This document shows, piece by piece, positions 1-6,178 of a stretch of DNA of 11,594 bases. Every line of letters begins with the position of its first letter. Position 1 is the stretch's first letter. The DNA lies in assembly GCA_964390115.1 (NCBI GenBank), contig CAYMGT010000026.1, positions 1-11,594 on the forward strand, given 5' to 3'. Both the position numbers and the translations under genes were made by a program. The notes below the pieces were generated by a model. That model searched no databases. It saw only the letters and a list, made by a program, of their open reading frames with translations, and was not told the DNA's origin. This DNA comes from JAIPJA01 sp964390115 (lineage in GTDB: Bacteria; Patescibacteriota; Patescibacteriia; Patescibacteriales; UBA12465).

Positions 1-12
1 ATTTTTTTTCAT
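1..12 (-). CDS. 5' end of a gene running off the left edge (unknown product)
   Basis: Only the first four codons (Met-Lys-Lys-Asn) are inside the window, so no function can be given. The start is supported by an AAAGGTGG Shine-Dalgarno sequence on the minus strand at 26-19, about seven bases before the ATG at 12-10. This is the only strong ribosome binding site found in the window. The gene lies downstream of the methyltransferase on the same strand, but about 110 bases separate them and it probably has its own promoter. The two lysines after Met would fit a signal peptide or a cytoplasmic basic protein equally well. Confidence 0.6.
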
Positions 13-18
13 AATTCA

Positions 19-26
19 CCACCTTT
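19..26 (-). promoter_or_regulatory. Strong Shine-Dalgarno site of the left-edge gene
   Basis: The minus strand reads AAAGGTGG, a good match to the anti-Shine-Dalgarno end of 16S rRNA, at normal spacing to the ATG at 12. It defines the start of the edge gene. None of the other genes in the window has a comparable site. Confidence 0.65.
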
Positions 27-59
27 CTAGTTTTTAATTAATTAACATTATTTAAATAT

Positions 60-68
60 ATTCTAACA
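60..68 (-). promoter_or_regulatory. Candidate extended -10 promoter of the left-edge gene
   Basis: On the minus strand TGT-TAGAAT gives an extended -10 element (TGn plus five of six matches to TATAAT), about 48 bases before the ATG at 12. No convincing -35 box lies at 16-18 bases, so the call rests on the extended -10 only. Chance matches are common in DNA this rich in A and T. Confidence 0.35.
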
Positions 69-121
69 TATTTATTTTAAAAAAGGAAATACTTATGAAC
101 TCAAAGACTATCCTTAAAAAA

Positions 122-832
122 TTAAAGTCTTCTGGCAACCCCAATAAGGCTTGCTCCAAATAAGAACTTACATCCTTTTTTTATTAAAAAATTTTCTAAA
201 GATAGAACTTGAAATAGAATTTTTTCCAAACCCGAATAAGAATCTATATCACTTTTATTTTTATTTTTACTAATTAATCTTTTTAAACTTAAAAGGGGAA
301 ATAAAATAGAATTCCAATAATATAATTCTAAAATTTCAAAGCCTTGTTCCTCTAATTTATTTTTTATTTCTTTTTTACTATATCTTCTAAAATGACCAGA
401 ACTTTTATCATGACCACTAAATATTAACTTGCAAGCCGGAACTGAGAAAAAAAATAAACCTTGAGGAGATAATGATTTATAAATATTTTTTATAGCAACC
501 GTATCATTATTTATATGTTCCAAAACATCAAAAGAGCAGATTACGTCATATTTTTTAGACAAAACGTTAGATTCAATATCACAAACAAATAAATTTGCTA
601 CATTTAAATTAGTAGCTAAAGCAATAGAATTTTTACAGATATCACAACCATCTAAACTATTTGAAAACTCTTTTAAACTTAGAAGCTGGCTACCAGCACC
701 ACAACCAACCTCAACTATAGAAGCATTTTTAACCTTATGCTTATTTAATAATATTTTTAATAAATTTCTCCTCGCTTTATACCAAAAATTATCAAAAGCA
801 TTATAATCTTCACTTATATCGTTAATATACAT
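122..832 (-). CDS. Class I SAM-dependent methyltransferase (Methyltransf_11/23-like)
   Basis: A 236-residue protein with the Rossmann fold of class I S-adenosylmethionine methyltransferases. Motif I is VEVGCGAG at residues 40-47, the acidic residue after strand 2 lies in DGCDI at 61-65, and DVLEHI at 102-107 is the usual post-motif segment. The stretch from VPA (131-133) to HFRRYSKKE (147-155) resembles the arm of family members that sit in polysaccharide and glycolipid clusters. The C-terminal 60 residues contain hydrophobic stretches (about 174-187 and 205-235) that could associate with the membrane. It is divergent from the glycosyltransferase unit starting at 917, with 84 bases between the starts, so it may modify a glycan, lipid or quinone-like substrate; the substrate cannot be read from the sequence. 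No Shine-Dalgarno site precedes the ATG. The methyltransferase class is secure, the substrate unknown. Confidence 0.88.
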   Translation of the reverse strand: MYINDISEDYNAFDNFWYKARRNLLKILLNKHKVKNASIVEVGCGAGSQLLSLKEFSNSLDGCDICKNSIALATNLNVANLFVCDIESNVLSKKYDVICSFDVLEHINNDTVAIKNIYKSLSPQGLFFFSVPACKLIFSGHDKSSGHFRRYSKKEIKNKLEEQGFEILELYYWNSILFPLLSLKRLISKNKNKSDIDSYSGLEKILFQVLSLENFLIKKGCKFLFGASLIGVARRL

Positions 833-851
833 TTTAATTTAAAATTCAAAC

Positions 852-879
852 TTGTTAAGACAGCATAATATAGTATAAT
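852..879 (+). promoter_or_regulatory. Promoter of the rightward glycosyltransferase unit
   Basis: TTGTTA at 852-857 and a perfect TATAAT at 874-879 are separated by 16 bases, a good sigma-70-type arrangement. Transcription would start near 886, leaving a leader of about 30 bases before the ATG at 917. The 10-base palindrome ATATTAATAT at 878-887 overlaps the end of the -10 box. The divergent methyltransferase promoter must lie in the same 84 bases but cannot be chosen among several AT-rich options. Confidence 0.55.
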
Positions 880-916
880 ATTAATATAACACACTTAATC
901 TAATTAAAAAATAAAA

Positions 917-2527
917 ATGTTTCAAAAAAAAATTAAAAAAAATTATTTATTTTTTTTATTCTTTGGCTTAATAATATTTACTTTATTTTTAAATAATAGC
1001 TTTAATTATTTAGATCCTGATTTAGGTTGGCATTTAAAAGCGGGCCAAGATATTTGGCAGAATAAAGAAGTGTCATTAGTAAATCATTACAATTATACTC
1101 TAAAAGATAAAGACTGGGTAAACCATGAATGGCTTGTAGATTTAGGTTCTTTTTTAATATTTGAAAATTTTGGTTATATAATCTTATCAATAATTTTTGC
1201 CCTAATGTCTACTTTAGTTGTTATTTTATTATTTTATTTAATTAAAATTATTAACGATAAAAATAAATATTTAAAAAATTTCTATCTTATTTTTTCTCTA
1301 CTAGGTTATTTTATGCTAGCTCCAAGCTTCGGTGTACGCATGCAAGTAATGGGTATTCTAAATTTAGTTTTACTTTTAATTATAATTGCTAAATACGACA
1401 AAGAGCCAAAATATAATTATCTATTATGCTTAATACCTCTTTTTTTGTTTTGGGCTAACGCTCATGCCAGCTTCTTATTTGGTCTAGCTATACTCTTTCT
1501 ATATTTGTTTGTAAAAATAATTAGTCATATTAATCTTATTAAAAAAATTAAATTTATAAACACTGGAAAAATACTAAGTAAAAAAAAGATTTTTCTATTA
1601 TTTATTTTTATTTTAAGTTCTCTGGTAATTACCCTTTTAAATCCCTACGGTCTAGAATTATACAGCTTTCTAAAAGGCTATGGTAACACCTTTTATTTAA
1701 GTTATATTTCTGAATGGTTACCTATATACCACTTGCCTATAAACTACTATACCGTTTCTTACATTAGTATTTTCTTAGCCTTAATTTTTCTAAATTTTAA
1801 ATATTTAAAAAATAAAATTTCTATTAATATCTTTTGGTGGCTTTTAATTTTTTTAACAATTATAATGGCTATAAAATCAAAAAGAAATTCCACCTTACTC
1901 TTAATTAGTTCTTTTCCGGTTATGATAGCTTTAGCTCAAGCAATTTTTTCTAAAGAAGAATTAAACATCTTAAAAAATAAAATTAATTATTATATAAATA
2001 ATAAAATTTTTAAAATTTTCTTTATAATCATTTATCTTTTACTTTTATTTAAAATAAGCTTAACAACTTCTTTCACTAATAAACCCTTTCAAGCTTACTG
2101 TAACAAATATCCTTGCCAAGCAGTGAATCTTATTAAAGAAAGAGCAGATTTAAAAGAATTAAAAATGTTAAATAACTATGATTGGGGCGGATATTTAATT
2201 TGGGTTTGGCCAGAAAAACAATTATTTATTGATGGTCGCATGCCACAGTTAGAATATGAAAAACACACTATATTGGAAGAATATGTAGATTTCTTTGATG
2301 AGGATAAACTAAAAAAACACTTAGAAAAACATCAAATTAACCTTATACTGATGAATAAAGTAAAAGAAATTAAAGAAAAAGACTCAACATGGTACAAAGC
2401 AATAGATAAAAAATTAAAAAATAATTCTAAAAATAATCTTATTAAATTTTTAAAAGACTCCGATAATTGGGAGCAAATATTTACAGATGATATAAGTATA
2501 ATTTATGTTAAAAAAACTTCTTTATAG
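917..2527 (+). CDS. Large multi-spanning membrane protein, probable GT-C-fold glycosyltransferase
   Basis: A 536-residue integral membrane protein with roughly ten hydrophobic segments. After a first membrane segment (about residues 10-25) comes DPDLGWHL at 33-40, followed by NHEWL at 69-73. This Asp-containing first outer loop is typical of GT-C-like proteins, in which such acidic residues are catalytic or bind metal. WANAHASF (179-186) and LNPYG (241-245) are further family-type loop motifs. The soluble C-terminal part holds YDWGGYL at 421-427 and FIDGR at 437-441, a pairing I associate with this family of uncharacterised GT-C-like proteins. It should transfer a sugar from a polyprenyl-phosphate donor on the outer membrane face. 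It opens a unit with the second GT-C gene (23-base overlap) and the GT2 gene. The exact acceptor and donor are unknown. The start has no Shine-Dalgarno site, but a good promoter lies just upstream. Confidence 0.75.
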   Translation: MFQKKIKKNYLFFLFFGLIIFTLFLNNSFNYLDPDLGWHLKAGQDIWQNKEVSLVNHYNYTLKDKDWVNHEWLVDLGSFLIFENFGYIILSIIFALMSTLVVILLFYLIKIINDKNKYLKNFYLIFSLLGYFMLAPSFGVRMQVMGILNLVLLLIIIAKYDKEPKYNYLLCLIPLFLFWANAHASFLFGLAILFLYLFVKIISHINLIKKIKFINTGKILSKKKIFLLFIFILSSLVITLLNPYGLELYSFLKGYGNTFYLSYISEWLPIYHLPINYYTVSYISIFLALIFLNFKYLKNKISINIFWWLLIFLTIIMAIKSKRNSTLLLISSFPVMIALAQAIFSKEELNILKNKINYYINNKIFKIFFIIIYLLLLFKISLTTSFTNKPFQAYCNKYPCQAVNLIKERADLKELKMLNNYDWGGYLIWVWPEKQLFIDGRMPQLEYEKHTILEEYVDFFDEDKLKKHLEKHQINLILMNKVKEIKEKDSTWYKAIDKKLKNNSKNNLIKFLKDSDNWEQIFTDDISIIYVKKTSL

Positions 2528-3062
2528 TTCTAACTTTTGGTTTTATAATTATATCTTAACCTTTATAATGTTGAGTTTTTTTATTATTGAACCTTTAAGA
2601 AAAAGAATAGAGGAACGATCAACTCTCACTAGTTACTCTGATGCTATTTTTCTCTTAAGCGTTCTTATTTTAATATTAAGTTTATTTTTTTACATAAAAT
2701 CTTATCAACAAATAAAAAAAAACGAAATTGATAAAAAAAAATTAAAATTATTTTTTCTTATATTTAGCTTCTTATTAATTTTCATTTGGCCCATAACCTC
2801 TCACGATGCTTTCTCTTATATTTATCAATCTAGAATTATATCTCATCATCAAGCGAACCCTTATGAACATAGCTATAGTGAATTTAAATATAATGATAAA
2901 TTATATAACATTTTGGAAAATAAATGGTCTAGTCGCTATAGTCCTTATGGACCGCTATTTTTAAATATTGGTAGCGGTATAACTAAAATTGCAAATAATA
3001 ATTTAATTATTTCCTTACTTCTATTTAAGCTAGTTTTTTGGTTATTTTTTATTGGTAGTGCT
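2505..3062 (+). CDS. GT-C mannosyltransferase-like membrane protein, N-terminal part (cut by assembly gap)
   Basis: The first 186 residues of a polytopic membrane protein. It starts inside the end of the preceding gene (23-base overlap) and is interrupted by a run of 100 Ns. Two membrane segments (about 15-28 and 47-63) precede a third at 82-97, and then the outer loop SHDAFSYI (99-106), ANPYEH (117-122) and YSPYGPLF (145-152). That order (aspartate loop, NPY, YGP) matches the loop of polyprenol-phosphate-mannose-dependent GT-C enzymes such as the MptA/MptB and DUF2029 types. D101 is the likely catalytic aspartate. The C-terminal part resumes at 3163. The assignment to GT-C is firm; mannose as the sugar is an inference. 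Confidence 0.75.
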
Positions 3063-3162
3063 NNNNNNNNNNNNNNNNNNNNNNNNNNNNNNNNNNNNNN
3101 NNNNNNNNNNNNNNNNNNNNNNNNNNNNNNNNNNNNNNNNNNNNNNNNNNNNNNNNNNNNNN
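3063..3162. other. Assembly gap of 100 Ns inside the second GT-C gene
   Basis: Exactly 100 Ns, the usual placeholder for a scaffold join of unknown length. The reading frame before the gap ends on a codon boundary at 3062 and the frame after it starts on one at 3163. An intact gene would therefore need a gap divisible by three, which 100 is not. The visible parts total 266 residues, while enzymes of this type usually have about 400-500, so several hundred bases are probably missing. Confidence 0.95.
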
Positions 3163-3405
3163 TTTCTTTCTCAAAAATATAAGTATAGGCAACTACTTAA
3201 TTATCATATATTTATCTGGGTTTTAGCTACTATATTTTTCTTTCTAACCTGTATTCCTTGGTTTATGCCTTGGTATTTAACTATAATTATAAGCTTATTA
3301 ATTTTATTAACTCATAACAATACTGATGTAAAACAAAAAATATTTCTATACAGTTTATACTTTATCTCATTTTTTGCTATAATATTCTATATAATACTAA
3401 GATAA
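3163..3405 (+). CDS. GT-C mannosyltransferase-like membrane protein, C-terminal part
   Basis: 80 residues after the assembly gap that most likely finish the gene begun at 2505. They hold two or three hydrophobic segments and the motif PWFMPWYLT (residues 32-40 of this fragment, around 3256-3282). This resembles the conserved PWYL-type motif near the C terminus of polyprenol-phosphate-mannose-dependent GT-C enzymes. The stop is TAA at 3403-3405, three bases before the GT2 start codon, which implies translational coupling. The alternative, that these are the ends of two different genes, cannot be ruled out because the gap length is unknown. Matching family features on both sides make one gene more likely. 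Confidence 0.65.
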   Translation, partial: FLSQKYKYRQLLNYHIFIWVLATIFFFLTCIPWFMPWYLTIIISLLILLTHNNTDVKQKIFLYSLYFISFFAIIFYIILR

Positions 3406-3408
3406 ACT

Positions 3409-4137
3409 ATGTTAGTAGAAATTTGTCTCCCCGCCTACAACGAAGAATCTATTTTAGAAAAAAATATTACTATACTTTTAAATTTTGTAAAAAAACAAAA
3501 CTGGTTTTTTAATATTCAAATAACCGTGGTCTTAAACAATTGTTCAGACAATAGTTTAGAAATAATTAAAAAAATCTCAGTTAAACATCCAGGAGTAGTA
3601 TATTATAATTTAAAAAAAGAAGGCAAAGGAAATGCTGTAAAACATGCCTGGGAAAAATCTCAAGCTGATATATTTGCTTACATGGATGTAGACATTGCTG
3701 TTTCTTTGGAAAATTTAGATAGCTTACTTTCATCAATTTACTCTGAGAAAAATCATTTAGTTTGGGGCTCAAGACTCCTTCCTCTCTCTAAAACAAAAAG
3801 AGGGGTTATAAGAACAATTAGCTCTAAACTATATAATCTTTTGTCTCAAGCCGTCTTACACCATAAATTTACTGACCTGCAGTGTGGCTTTAAAGCCATA
3901 GATAATAAAATAAGAGAAGATATATTACCCTTAATAGAAGATGATAATTGGTTTTTTGATACAGAGCTGATCATTTACTCTAAGGGAAAAAAGTATCGCT
4001 TAAAAGAAATTCCCGTAAAATGGGAAGAGTCTAGATATCAAAAGAGAAGCAGTAAAATAAAACCACTTAAGGACGCCTATATATTTATAAAAAAAACCTA
4101 TACCCTGGCAAAAAAAATAAAGTCTCCAAATAAGTAG
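3409..4137 (+). CDS. Family 2 glycosyltransferase, polyprenol-phosphate sugar synthase-like
   Basis: A 242-residue GT-A-fold enzyme. LPAYNEE at residues 7-13 is the nucleotide-sugar binding start of GT2 enzymes. The metal-binding D-x-D is MDVDI at 92-96 (D93, D95), followed by GSR (120-122), QCGFKAI (158-164) and WFFDTELI (181-188). The basic EIPVKWEE segment at 200-207 is typical of dolichol-/polyprenol-phosphate mannose or glucose synthases (DPM1/GtrB-like). No strong C-terminal membrane segment is present, so it is probably peripheral on the cytoplasmic face. It would make a polyprenyl-phosphate-linked sugar, the kind of donor used by the two GT-C proteins encoded upstream. It follows the second GT-C gene by three bases. 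Its last codons also form the terminator hairpin of the opposing operon. Which sugar is used is unknown. Confidence 0.87.
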   Translation: MLVEICLPAYNEESILEKNITILLNFVKKQNWFFNIQITVVLNNCSDNSLEIIKKISVKHPGVVYYNLKKEGKGNAVKHAWEKSQADIFAYMDVDIAVSLENLDSLLSSIYSEKNHLVWGSRLLPLSKTKRGVIRTISSKLYNLLSQAVLHHKFTDLQCGFKAIDNKIREDILPLIEDDNWFFDTELIIYSKGKKYRLKEIPVKWEESRYQKRSSKIKPLKDAYIFIKKTYTLAKKIKSPNK

Positions 4138-4145
4138 AGACTTTA
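4111..4145 (-). terminator. Intrinsic terminator of the leftward five-gene unit
   Basis: A perfect 9-base inverted repeat (TAAAGTCTC at 4118-4126, GAGACTTTA at 4137-4145) encloses a 10-base loop. Read on the minus strand the hairpin is followed at once by seven Ts (4117-4111), the signature of a Rho-independent terminator. It ends the unit whose last gene stops at 4167. On the plus strand the hairpin is followed by AAAAT rather than a T run, so it should not terminate the GT2 transcript. The element overlaps the last codons and stop of the GT2 gene. Confidence 0.8.
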
Positions 4146-4166
4146 AAAATAAACAATATTAAATAA

Positions 4167-4553
4167 TTAATGAGGAATATATTTCTTAAATTCCTTTTCT
4201 TTTTCTTTTCTTTTCCTTCTCTCTGGTATCTTCTTCAATTTTATAAGTATAAATACTAGCCAAGTAAGTAACTCAATAAACCACAAAATTAACCAAAAAC
4301 GAGCGGAGAAAAAAGTTATTTTCTCGTAATTAAAAAAAGTAACTAAAATAGCAATGAAAAGATTAGTTAAACTAAAATCAAATAAATAAGAAAATATATA
4401 TTGATAAGCAGATTTTTTTCTTTTTAAAACATAAAATGCCAAACTAGCTAACAAAAAAATAGCCAAAGCAATAATAAGTAAATTAAAAAAAATTGGCAGT
4501 AAGGCAGGAGGATTATTAGAAAACCAAAACTTAGTTGTTAAAATGTTTTGCAT
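4167..4553 (-). CDS. Small membrane protein of unknown function
   Basis: A 128-residue protein that I do not recognise. It has three hydrophobic helices at about residues 17-43, 57-73 and 86-104, and ends in a highly basic, charged tail (KIPERRKRKEKEKEFKKY), probably cytoplasmic. The N-terminal part carries NNPP (14-17) just before the first helix. It is the last gene of the leftward unit, four bases after the methyltransferase stop and followed by a strong terminator. The charged tail could bind a soluble partner or the anionic membrane surface, but no function follows from this. It is likely a real gene because of its tight operon spacing, hydrophobic periodicity and compatible start. Confidence 0.7.
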   Translation of the reverse strand: MQNILTTKFWFSNNPPALLPIFFNLLIIALAIFLLASLAFYVLKRKKSAYQYIFSYLFDFSLTNLFIAILVTFFNYEKITFFSARFWLILWFIELLTWLVFILIKLKKIPERRKRKEKEKEFKKYIPH

Positions 4554-4557
4554 AATT

Positions 4558-5109
4558 TTAAACTTTAATTAATACTAAACCGAAATGATATTTACCGGCT
4601 TTAAATTCTTTCTCTAATTGTAAACCAAGTCTAGGGGCTGCGTCAATAATACCTTGCTTCTTTACCCTTTTTTCAGGCTCAGGGCCAAAAGGAATGTCAG
4701 TACTTTCCCACTCTACAATTAATACTTTACCCTTATTTTTAAGCATTCTAATAGCCTCTCTTAGTATATCAGAACGTTTATCAGACTGATAAAGAGTGTT
4801 CACTAACAAAACTGTATCTAGAGAAGCTGTTTCAATTTTTGTCGCTTGCCAAAGTTCTAAGTTACTCCAAATTGTTTTTACTTGCGAAAGATTATCCTCT
4901 AATGACTTCTTCTCTATTTCTTGTAGTGAAGATTTCATAATATCTACAGCATAGACTACTCCTCTCTTACCAACCATTTTAGCAGTTGAAAAAGTAAAAT
5001 AACCGAAATTACCACAACCCAGATCAGCTACCTTTTCTTCACTAGATATAGGAACAGACTTTAAGACTTGATCCACGTCTAATAAAAGATTTTTATTATT
5101 TTTTTCCAT
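4558..5109 (-). CDS. Class I SAM-dependent methyltransferase
   Basis: A 183-residue methyltransferase of compact type. Motif I is ADLGCGNFG at residues 28-36, and AVDI at 54-57 supplies the acidic ribose-binding residue after strand 2. DTVLLVNTLYQ (98-108) is the post-motif strand, and KGKVLIVEWE (126-135) followed by GPEPEKR (142-148) forms the later strand and loop. The fold is of the UbiE/Methyltransf_31 kind, with no extra domain to reveal a substrate. Its start lies inside the end of the RodZ-like gene (14-base overlap) and its stop is four bases from the next start, so it is certainly co-translated with both. The envelope-related neighbours suggest a lipid, quinone or protein substrate, but that is inference only. 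It is not closely similar by eye to the methyltransferase at 122-832. Confidence 0.85.
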   Translation of the reverse strand: MEKNNKNLLLDVDQVLKSVPISSEEKVADLGCGNFGYFTFSTAKMVGKRGVVYAVDIMKSSLQEIEKKSLEDNLSQVKTIWSNLELWQATKIETASLDTVLLVNTLYQSDKRSDILREAIRMLKNKGKVLIVEWESTDIPFGPEPEKRVKKQGIIDAAPRLGLQLEKEFKAGKYHFGLVLIKV

Positions 5110-5767
5110 ATTGTTTTTCTAATAATATTTGTCTAGTGATTACTTTCTTCTTGCTGTATTTTTGTTTAGAAATAATCGTAATCTGATTAATGCCATTTTT
5201 CAAATCTACCTCCTTACTAAAACTGCCCTGATTATTTAAAACTGACTCACCGTTTATAGTAATAATGGCTTCTGGCTCGGTCTCACCACTCAATTCAATA
5301 ATACTCTCTTGGGCTACGAAGTTAGAAGGGGGGTAAGAAATTGAAAGTTGCGGTGGGGAGATAAGGCTAAAAAAATAAAAACTAAAGTAGGAAAGGCAGA
5401 CAGCAATAATTAGAAAAAACGCAATGTTTCTTATAATTCTAGGAAAGGATAAAAACCTATTCTTAGATAACTTTTCACAAGAAAAATAATTATATTGTGA
5501 AGCTTTGTTTTGGGCAAAAGAATTATTAAAAAAATCTTGATCTAAATCCAAATAAGTAGCATATTTTAAAACAAACTGTCGACTGTATAGTCCGTGAGGT
5601 AACTGAGACAATTGATCGTTTTCCATTTTTTCTAGATAATCTTTCTTTATTCCCAAATCTTTAGAAACTTTATTAAAACTCAAAAATTTTTTCTCTCTAG
5701 CCTGCCTTAAAGTCTCTCCACAAGTCAACTGATGCTCAAACAATTTTTTTATTTTAAAATCTAGCAT
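5096..5767 (-). CDS. RodZ-like protein: HTH domain, one membrane helix, extracellular Ig-like domain
   Basis: A 223-residue bitopic membrane protein. Residues 16-76 form a helix-turn-helix domain of the RodZ/HTH_25 kind (GETLRQAREKK at 17-27, VSKDLGI at 34-40, YLEKMEND at 44-51, PHGLYSRQFVLKYA at 57-70). After a linker, one membrane helix spans about 111-137. The outer part (141-213) looks like a small beta-sandwich: YPPSNF, then LSGETEPEAIITINGE (159-174) and DLKNGINQITI (188-198), the pattern of glucodextranase-type Ig-like or DUF4115-like domains. In rod-shaped bacteria RodZ couples the actin homologue MreB to wall synthesis; no mreB is in this window. The order fits a topology with HTH inside and Ig-like domain outside. 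The gene follows the pilin-like gene by 14 bases and overlaps the methyltransferase. It might bind a scaffold protein rather than DNA. Confidence 0.8.
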   Translation of the reverse strand: MLDFKIKKLFEHQLTCGETLRQAREKKFLSFNKVSKDLGIKKDYLEKMENDQLSQLPHGLYSRQFVLKYATYLDLDQDFFNNSFAQNKASQYNYFSCEKLSKNRFLSFPRIIRNIAFFLIIAVCLSYFSFYFFSLISPPQLSISYPPSNFVAQESIIELSGETEPEAIITINGESVLNNQGSFSKEVDLKNGINQITIISKQKYSKKKVITRQILLEKQYGKK

Positions 5768-5781
5768 ATAGAAAATAATTA

Positions 5782-6162
5782 CTATTTTACATAACCTAAA
5801 GCTTCCAGAACATAATCAATTATCATAAAACTACCAAAAACAATAGCTAAGCCGACTATGGAACTAACTATAACATTTTTACCTTTAGTAATTTTATCTT
5901 GGCTACCACCTGAAGTTAAAAACATTACCCCTCCAACTACAAACATTAAAAGTGTGATTGAACCCACTACTCCAAAAATCATAGCATAAATCTGAGTAAA
6001 TACTTTCATGAAATCATTTAACTCACAATCTCCAGATTCTCTACAAGAAGAACTAGGACCATCCATTAAAGACCAAGCAGCTTGAACCGGCTGAATGATT
6101 ATAAACAAGCTAAAAACTAAAAATAATCCAACTAGCCATATTTTAAATGTTTTCATTTTCAT
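5782..6162 (-). CDS. Pilin-like small membrane protein (T4SS_pilin / VirB2-TrbC-like)
   Basis: A 126-residue protein with an N-terminal signal sequence (basic start, hydrophobic 9-25, possible cleavage after PVQAA at 25-29) and two further hydrophobic helices at about 57-83 and 96-118. These are joined by the short polar loop LTSGGSQDKITKGK (82-95). Signal, two helices and a TSGG...KGK loop form the pattern of the T4SS_pilin family, related in design to VirB2/TrbC pilins and common in Patescibacteria. Two cysteines (C40, C46) in the outer stretch between the signal and the first mature helix could form a disulfide. No VirB4, VirB6 or other secretion gene is nearby, so the partner machinery must be elsewhere or absent. 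It sits 16 bases after the lipoprotein gene. A second Met at residue 3 is an alternative start. Confidence 0.78.
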   Translation of the reverse strand: MKMKTFKIWLVGLFLVFSLFIIIQPVQAAWSLMDGPSSSCRESGDCELNDFMKVFTQIYAMIFGVVGSITLLMFVVGGVMFLTSGGSQDKITKGKNVIVSSIVGLAIVFGSFMIIDYVLEALGYVK

Positions 6163-6178
6163 AGTTTTTAATATTTTT

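Noticed and set aside
104..131. AAGACT...AGTCTT inverted repeat after the methyltransferase gene
   Set aside because: Only six base pairs with a 16-base loop and no adjacent T run on the minus strand, so it is too weak to call a terminator.
95..163. 22-codon open frame on the plus strand with an AAGGAAA sequence before its ATG
   Set aside because: Too short, antisense to the end of the methyltransferase gene, and Lys/Ser-rich as expected from AT-rich chance sequence.
1002..1190. 62-residue minus-strand open frame inside the first GT-C gene
   Set aside because: Wholly antisense to a well-supported membrane protein gene, with no start signals or recognisable motifs.
3581..3772. 63-residue minus-strand open frame inside the GT2 gene
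   Set aside because: Antisense shadow of a conserved glycosyltransferase; composition and lack of signals fit chance.
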